DNA of 64,000 bases from Chloroflexota bacterium. GTDB taxonomy: Bacteria; Chloroflexota; Dormibacteria; Dormibacterales; Dormibacteraceae. A program made the translations under genes and the position numbers. The stretch spans positions 1-64,000 of the forward strand of contig VBFH01000027.1 in NCBI GenBank assembly GCA_005883575.1. The letters are read 5' to 3'. The notes below the pieces were generated by a model that made no database searches, had not been told where the DNA came from, and saw only the letters and a list, made by a program, of their open reading frames with translations. How positions within the stretch are numbered: position 1 is the first letter of the stretch; every line of letters starts with the position of its first letter. This document shows positions 60,328 to 64,000 of this stretch, piece after piece.

Positions 60328-63015
60328 TTAAGCGCGGACGACCGCGAGCTTCTTCATGTCGGCCCAGTTGGGACCGACCTTCATCTCGACCTCGATCCCA
60401 GTCTCGAGCTCATACGCGCCCGTCATGATTCGCGGCACCTTCTCGGCGAACTGATCCACTTCCGCGCGGGGCACCTCGAAGAGCAGCTCGTCATGGACCT
60501 GCAGCAGCATCCGACCCTCGATCTGGTCCGCCTCGATCTCGCGATGCAGCCGCACCATCGCGATCTTGATGATGTCCGCCGCGAGCGACTGCATGGGGAA
60601 GTTGATCGCCATCCGCTCGGCCGCGCTGCGCAGCTGATAGTTTGGCGAACGCAGGTCGGGAATCGCCCGCCGCCGCCCCGTCGCGCTGACGACAAACCCT
60701 TCCTCGCGCGCCTTGCGGCGAACGTCATCGAGGTACTCCCTCAGGTGCGCATAGGTGGACCAGTACTGGCCGAGGAATTCCCGCGCCACATCGCCAGTGA
60801 TGCCCAGCTGCTGGGCAAGCCCATACTCGCCCTGACCGTAGATCGAGCCGAAGTTCGCGACCTTTGCCAGGCGACGTTGATCCGGGGTGACGGCCTCGAT
60901 AGCGATCTTGAACACGGCCGCGGCCGTCGCGGAGTGGATGTCCTGGCCCGCGGCAAACGCCTCGAGCAGCTTGGGGTCGCCGCTCAAGTGCGCCGCGATG
61001 CGCAGCTCGATCTGCGAGTAGTCGGCCGAGACCATTACGTGGTCGGGGCGGCCCGCCTTGAACGCGCGCCGGATCCGCTGCCCCAGCTCGGTGCGGATGG
61101 GGATGTTCATCAGGTTGGGGTTTGACGACGCGAGGCGGCCCGTGGCCGTGCTCGCCTGCCCGAACGACGTATGCACCCGCCCGCTCATCGGATCCACGAG
61201 CTGCGGTAGCGCGTCTACATAGGTCGATTTCAGCTTCGAAAGCTGGCGGTGCTCGAGGATGAGCCCGACGATCGGATGCTTCTCGCGCAGCGTCTCCAGA
61301 GTGTCGGCGTCGGTCGAGTAGCCGGTCTTCGTCCTCTTGCCGACCGGAAGGCGAAGGTCTTCGAACAGCACCTTCGCGAGCTGCTGCGGGGCGTTGAGGT
61401 TGAACTTCTGGCCCGCGACCTCCTCGACCTCCGCCTCGATCGCCGCCAGCTGCGCCCCGAGCTCGTCCTGCATCTGCTTGAGATACGGGACGTCGATGGC
61501 GACCCCCTCGGTCTCCATGTCCGCGAGTACACCGGCGAGCGGAAGTTCGATCTCGTGGAAGAGATAGTCGACGCCCAGATTTCGCATCTCGGCCTCGAGC
61601 CGCGGCCGGAGGTTGAGGATCGCCTCAGCTCGCCGGGCGGCGAACTCCGCGGCGTCGCCGTCGGCGATGGCGGAGGGCTTCCGCGCCGAGCGACCTGTGC
61701 CCAGCAGCTGCTCGGTGCTGACGAGCTCCATACCCAGAAAGTCGTGCGCCAGGTCCTCGAGGCGCGGATCCCGCGAGCCCGCCCCCAGGAGGTAGGCGGC
61801 CAGAAACGTGCTGAACGCCCAGTCACGCTTGCCTCCGCCCAGGGAGCGGAGCGCGAGCTCTGTCTCCTTGGCATCGTGGCCGGAGATCGGACGGCCGGAC
61901 AGCGTGCTGGCCACAGCGTCCATCGCCTCCGGTCGCGCGACATAAAACGTGTTGCCTCCGGTCGAGACGCCGAGGCCGCAGATCCGGCAGGCGCGACCTG
62001 ATCCTTCGGTGAAGGTGAAGACACCCACGTCGTGCGAACCGTCGAGCAGCGATGCCGCCTCGGTCGGGTCTTCGACGATGTGCAGGCCCGCCGCCTGCGG
62101 CGCCGGCTCGAAGGTGAGGCTCGGCTGAACCGGCACCTGGTCCGGCGGCGGGAAGCGGCTCAGAAGCTGGCGGAACTCGAGGTGGTCGAAGACGCGCCGC
62201 GCGCGGTCGTAGTCGTAGCGGGTCCAGCGCGCCTTCTCGAGCTCGAGCTCCACAGGCACGTCGCGCACGATGGTGACCATCCGCTTGCCCAGGCGCACCC
62301 GGTCGGCGTTGGCTTTCAGCGAAGTCTTCAGCCGGCCCTCTGGTAGCTCGTCCACACGTTCGAGCAGCCCCTCGACGCTGACGAAGTCCTGGACCAGCTT
62401 GGCCGCGGTCTTGTCCCCGACCCCGGGGACGCCCGGGATGTTGTCCGAGGTGTCGCCCCTCAGGGCCTTGAAGTCGACCAGCTGCGCCGGCTCGAAGCCG
62501 TAGCGCTGCCGGACCTGATCCGGACCGTAGACGAACGTGTCGGTGATGCCGCGTCGCGGCACCAGGGCTTCGACCGATTCGGTCACGAGCTGCAGGCAGT
62601 CGAGGTCACCCGACACGATGGTCACGGCGTGGCCGCGCTCTTCCGCGATGCGCGCCAGGGTGCCGATCACATCGTCGGCCTCGAAGCCTTCGACGCCGTG
62701 GATGGGTATCGAGAACGCCTGGAGGACCTCGCGGACCATGTCCATCTGAGGGCGAAGATCATCGGGCATGGCCCGGCGACCAGCCTTGTACTCCTCGTAT
62801 TCCTGAGAGCGAAATGTGGGTTTGCCGAGATCGAATGCGGCGATCGCGTACTCGGGGCGCGACGCCAGCACGATGGCCAGCATCGACGTGAAGCCGTAGA
62901 CCGCGTTGGTGACCCGACCATCCGACGTGCTCATTGGCGGCAGAGCAAAAAAAGCTCGATAGATGAGGCTGTGGGCGTCGATCAAAATCAGCCGCCCCCG
63001 CCGTCCCTTCGCCAC
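60328..63015 (-). CDS. polA: DNA polymerase I, 895 aa
   Basis: The 5' nuclease domain (residues 1-290) contains LIDAHSLIYRAFFALP, GFEADDVIGTLARIAEE and LRGDTSDNIPGVPGVGDKTAAKL. Polymerase motifs A (VSADYSQIELRIAAHLSGD), B (RRLAKVANFGSIYGQG) and C (LLQVHDELLFEVP) are intact. The middle 3'-5' exonuclease domain is present in size but lacks the DxE and DxxD catalytic acids, as in Taq polymerase. The start is a GTG at 63015. Confidence 0.96.
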   Translation of the reverse strand: MAKGRRGRLILIDAHSLIYRAFFALPPMSTSDGRVTNAVYGFTSMLAIVLASRPEYAIAAFDLGKPTFRSQEYEEYKAGRRAMPDDLRPQMDMVREVLQAFSIPIHGVEGFEADDVIGTLARIAEERGHAVTIVSGDLDCLQLVTESVEALVPRRGITDTFVYGPDQVRQRYGFEPAQLVDFKALRGDTSDNIPGVPGVGDKTAAKLVQDFVSVEGLLERVDELPEGRLKTSLKANADRVRLGKRMVTIVRDVPVELELEKARWTRYDYDRARRVFDHLEFRQLLSRFPPPDQVPVQPSLTFEPAPQAAGLHIVEDPTEAASLLDGSHDVGVFTFTEGSGRACRICGLGVSTGGNTFYVARPEAMDAVASTLSGRPISGHDAKETELALRSLGGGKRDWAFSTFLAAYLLGAGSRDPRLEDLAHDFLGMELVSTEQLLGTGRSARKPSAIADGDAAEFAARRAEAILNLRPRLEAEMRNLGVDYLFHEIELPLAGVLADMETEGVAIDVPYLKQMQDELGAQLAAIEAEVEEVAGQKFNLNAPQQLAKVLFEDLRLPVGKRTKTGYSTDADTLETLREKHPIVGLILEHRQLSKLKSTYVDALPQLVDPMSGRVHTSFGQASTATGRLASSNPNLMNIPIRTELGQRIRRAFKAGRPDHVMVSADYSQIELRIAAHLSGDPKLLEAFAAGQDIHSATAAAVFKIAIEAVTPDQRRLAKVANFGSIYGQGEYGLAQQLGITGDVAREFLGQYWSTYAHLREYLDDVRRKAREEGFVVSATGRRRAIPDLRSPNYQLRSAAERMAINFPMQSLAADIIKIAMVRLHREIEADQIEGRMLLQVHDELLFEVPRAEVDQFAEKVPRIMTGAYELETGIEVEMKVGPNWADMKKLAVVRA

Positions 63016-63101
63016 GTTCGAAGTTTACGTAGGGCCGGTTCGTCACCCTGCGGGGGGCTGGCGCGTTCAAATAGAAGGGATGGCGAGGACCGAAGGCTAG
63101 A

Positions 63102-63698
63102 ATGGACCCGAGGATGAAAAACCTCATCGAGGTCTCCGTGGACAGTATCCGCATCCATATGCCGACTGCCCAACACCTGGTGATCCTCAAAGAGAAGGAA
63201 GCGGACCGCTACCTGCCGATCTGGATCGGCTCGTTCGAGGCGCAGGCGATCGCGACCAAGATCTCAGGCAACGCTCTGGGGCGCCCGCTGACCCACGACC
63301 TGATGGCCACCGCTTTCGGGGACCTGGGCATCAGCGTCAAGCGCATAGTGGTCACGCGCCTTGCCGACCAGGTCTTTTACGCGCGACTTTATGTGAAGCA
63401 GAACGGCCGCGACCTCGATTTCGACGCGCGGCCTTCCGACGCGATCGCGCTTGCCGTCCGCGTCGAGTGTCCGATCTTCGTCGCCTCCGAGGTGATGGAG
63501 ACTGCCGGCATCATCCCCGAGGCAGACGAGCTGGAGGGCGACAAGGACAAGGCTGAGACCGTCGTCGACGAGGAACGTCTGGCCGTCTTCCGCGACTTCG
63601 TCAACAGCCTGGACCTCCCCGAGCTTCCCGACGAACCGGGCGCCAAGGACGAGCCCGGCGCTCAGGACAGGCCCGGAGGGCGCCCCGGCCGGGGCTGA
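63102..63698 (+). CDS. Bifunctional nuclease (BFN/DUF151) family protein, 198 aa
   Basis: The BFN domain spans about residues 5-135. HLVILKEKEADRYLPIWIGSFEAQAIA and FYARLYVKQNGRDLDFDARPSDAIALAVR are the family motifs. Plant and bacterial members have DNase and RNase activity; some are linked to stress response. The C-terminal 60 residues are acidic and Pro/Gly-rich. An ATG at 63102 starts the frame; 63114 (MKNLIEV) is possible. A divergent gap of 86 bp separates it from polA. Confidence 0.85.
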   Translation: MDPRMKNLIEVSVDSIRIHMPTAQHLVILKEKEADRYLPIWIGSFEAQAIATKISGNALGRPLTHDLMATAFGDLGISVKRIVVTRLADQVFYARLYVKQNGRDLDFDARPSDAIALAVRVECPIFVASEVMETAGIIPEADELEGDKDKAETVVDEERLAVFRDFVNSLDLPELPDEPGAKDEPGAQDRPGGRPGRG

Positions 63699-63738
63699 CA
63701 GCACGCACCTGAACGGCGAGTTCGACCTCGCCTTGCGC

Positions 63739-64000
63739 GTGATGGTCGCCCTCGCACTCGGACTCGTCATCGGCGCGGAGCGTGAGTTCCGCGGGCATCC
63801 CGCGGGTTTGCGCACCATGGCGCTCATCAGCGCAGGCTCGTGCATGTTCACGGGCCTGGGACTGATTCCGGAATTCGCACGCACGGTGGACCCGACGCGC
63901 ATCGCAGCGCAGATCGTGACCGGGGTCGGATTTCTCGGCGCCGGCAGCATCCTCCGCCAGGGCGAGGAGGTGCGCGGTCTGACGACAGCTGCATCGATCT
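63739..64000 (+). CDS. MgtC/SapB family membrane protein, N-terminal part (runs off the window)
   Basis: The frame encodes MVALALGLVIGAEREFRG, then PAGLRTMALISAGSCMFTG and VTGVGFLGAGSILRQGEEVRGLTTAAS. These are the first helices and conserved loops of MgtC/SapB proteins that affect magnesium homeostasis or virulence. GTG at 63739 or ATG at 63742 is the first conventional start. About 10 residues upstream also fit the family and would need CTG at 63709. It continues beyond 64000. Confidence 0.82.
   Translation, partial: MMVALALGLVIGAEREFRGHPAGLRTMALISAGSCMFTGLGLIPEFARTVDPTRIAAQIVTGVGFLGAGSILRQGEEVRGLTTAASI

Overview
The window is a dense, GC-rich bacterial chromosome segment with very short intergenic gaps and many 1-14 bp gene overlaps. 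GTG, TTG and apparently even CTG and ATT start codons are used. There are no rRNA or tRNA genes, CRISPR arrays or transposases. WhiA, SecG, a CysO-type sulfur carrier, an HhH-GPD glycosylase of actinobacterial type and a two-domain fatty acyl-CoA reductase point to a Terrabacteria lineage. I would guess Chloroflexota or Dormibacterota rather than Actinomycetota, but this is inference from gene content, not a phylogeny.

Layout. 1-160 is the start of a flavin monooxygenase, followed by about 600 bp with no convincing gene. 758-3245 (minus) is an aldose epimerase-like gene plus threonine synthase, a CysO-like sulfur carrier and a NIL protein, suggesting sulfur transfer into amino acids. 3256-4119 is an exported phosphoesterase. 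4112-17335 (minus) is one long aromatic amino acid supraoperon: trpEGDCFBA, aroH, aroF, tyrA, aroA, a free-standing B3/B4 tRNA-editing-type domain, a NUDIX protein, an aldo/keto reductase and a MenC-like enolase-superfamily enzyme. 17416-17961 is a DNA glycosylase. 18091-19585 is an ECF sigma factor operon with two membrane or secreted low-complexity proteins.

19582-24139 (minus) encodes a NAD-linked formate dehydrogenase. Its catalytic subunit has an in-frame UGA selenocysteine codon followed by a bacterial SECIS hairpin with a GGUCU loop. Its iron-sulfur N-terminal part is split off as a separate gene at the other end of the operon. moeA (55011-56225) supplies the matching molybdenum-cofactor function. 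An aminotransferase and an SDR lie upstream of it. 26272-27369 is a seven-repeat exported protein broken by an amber codon.

27392-34637 (minus) holds a peptide-binding lipoprotein, secG, superoxide dismutase and the glycolytic set gpmA-tpiA-pgk-gap behind whiA. 34738-38823 (plus) holds an E1-beta subunit, an M24-family protein and an APC permease. 38824-43280 (minus) is uvrC, a RapZ-like gene, an epimerase and a DUF2332 gene. 43400-47603 carries two small membrane proteins, the fatty acyl-CoA reductase and an MFS transporter. 47656-54683 contains uvrA, two hotdog thioesterases facing a TetR-controlled membrane protein gene, and uvrB. 54798-64000 holds csbD, moeA, a MacB-type ABC protein, cutA, a PAP2 phosphatase, mutM, polA, a bifunctional-nuclease-family protein and the start of an MgtC family gene. 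All three uvr genes, mutM and polA lie within about 22 kb.
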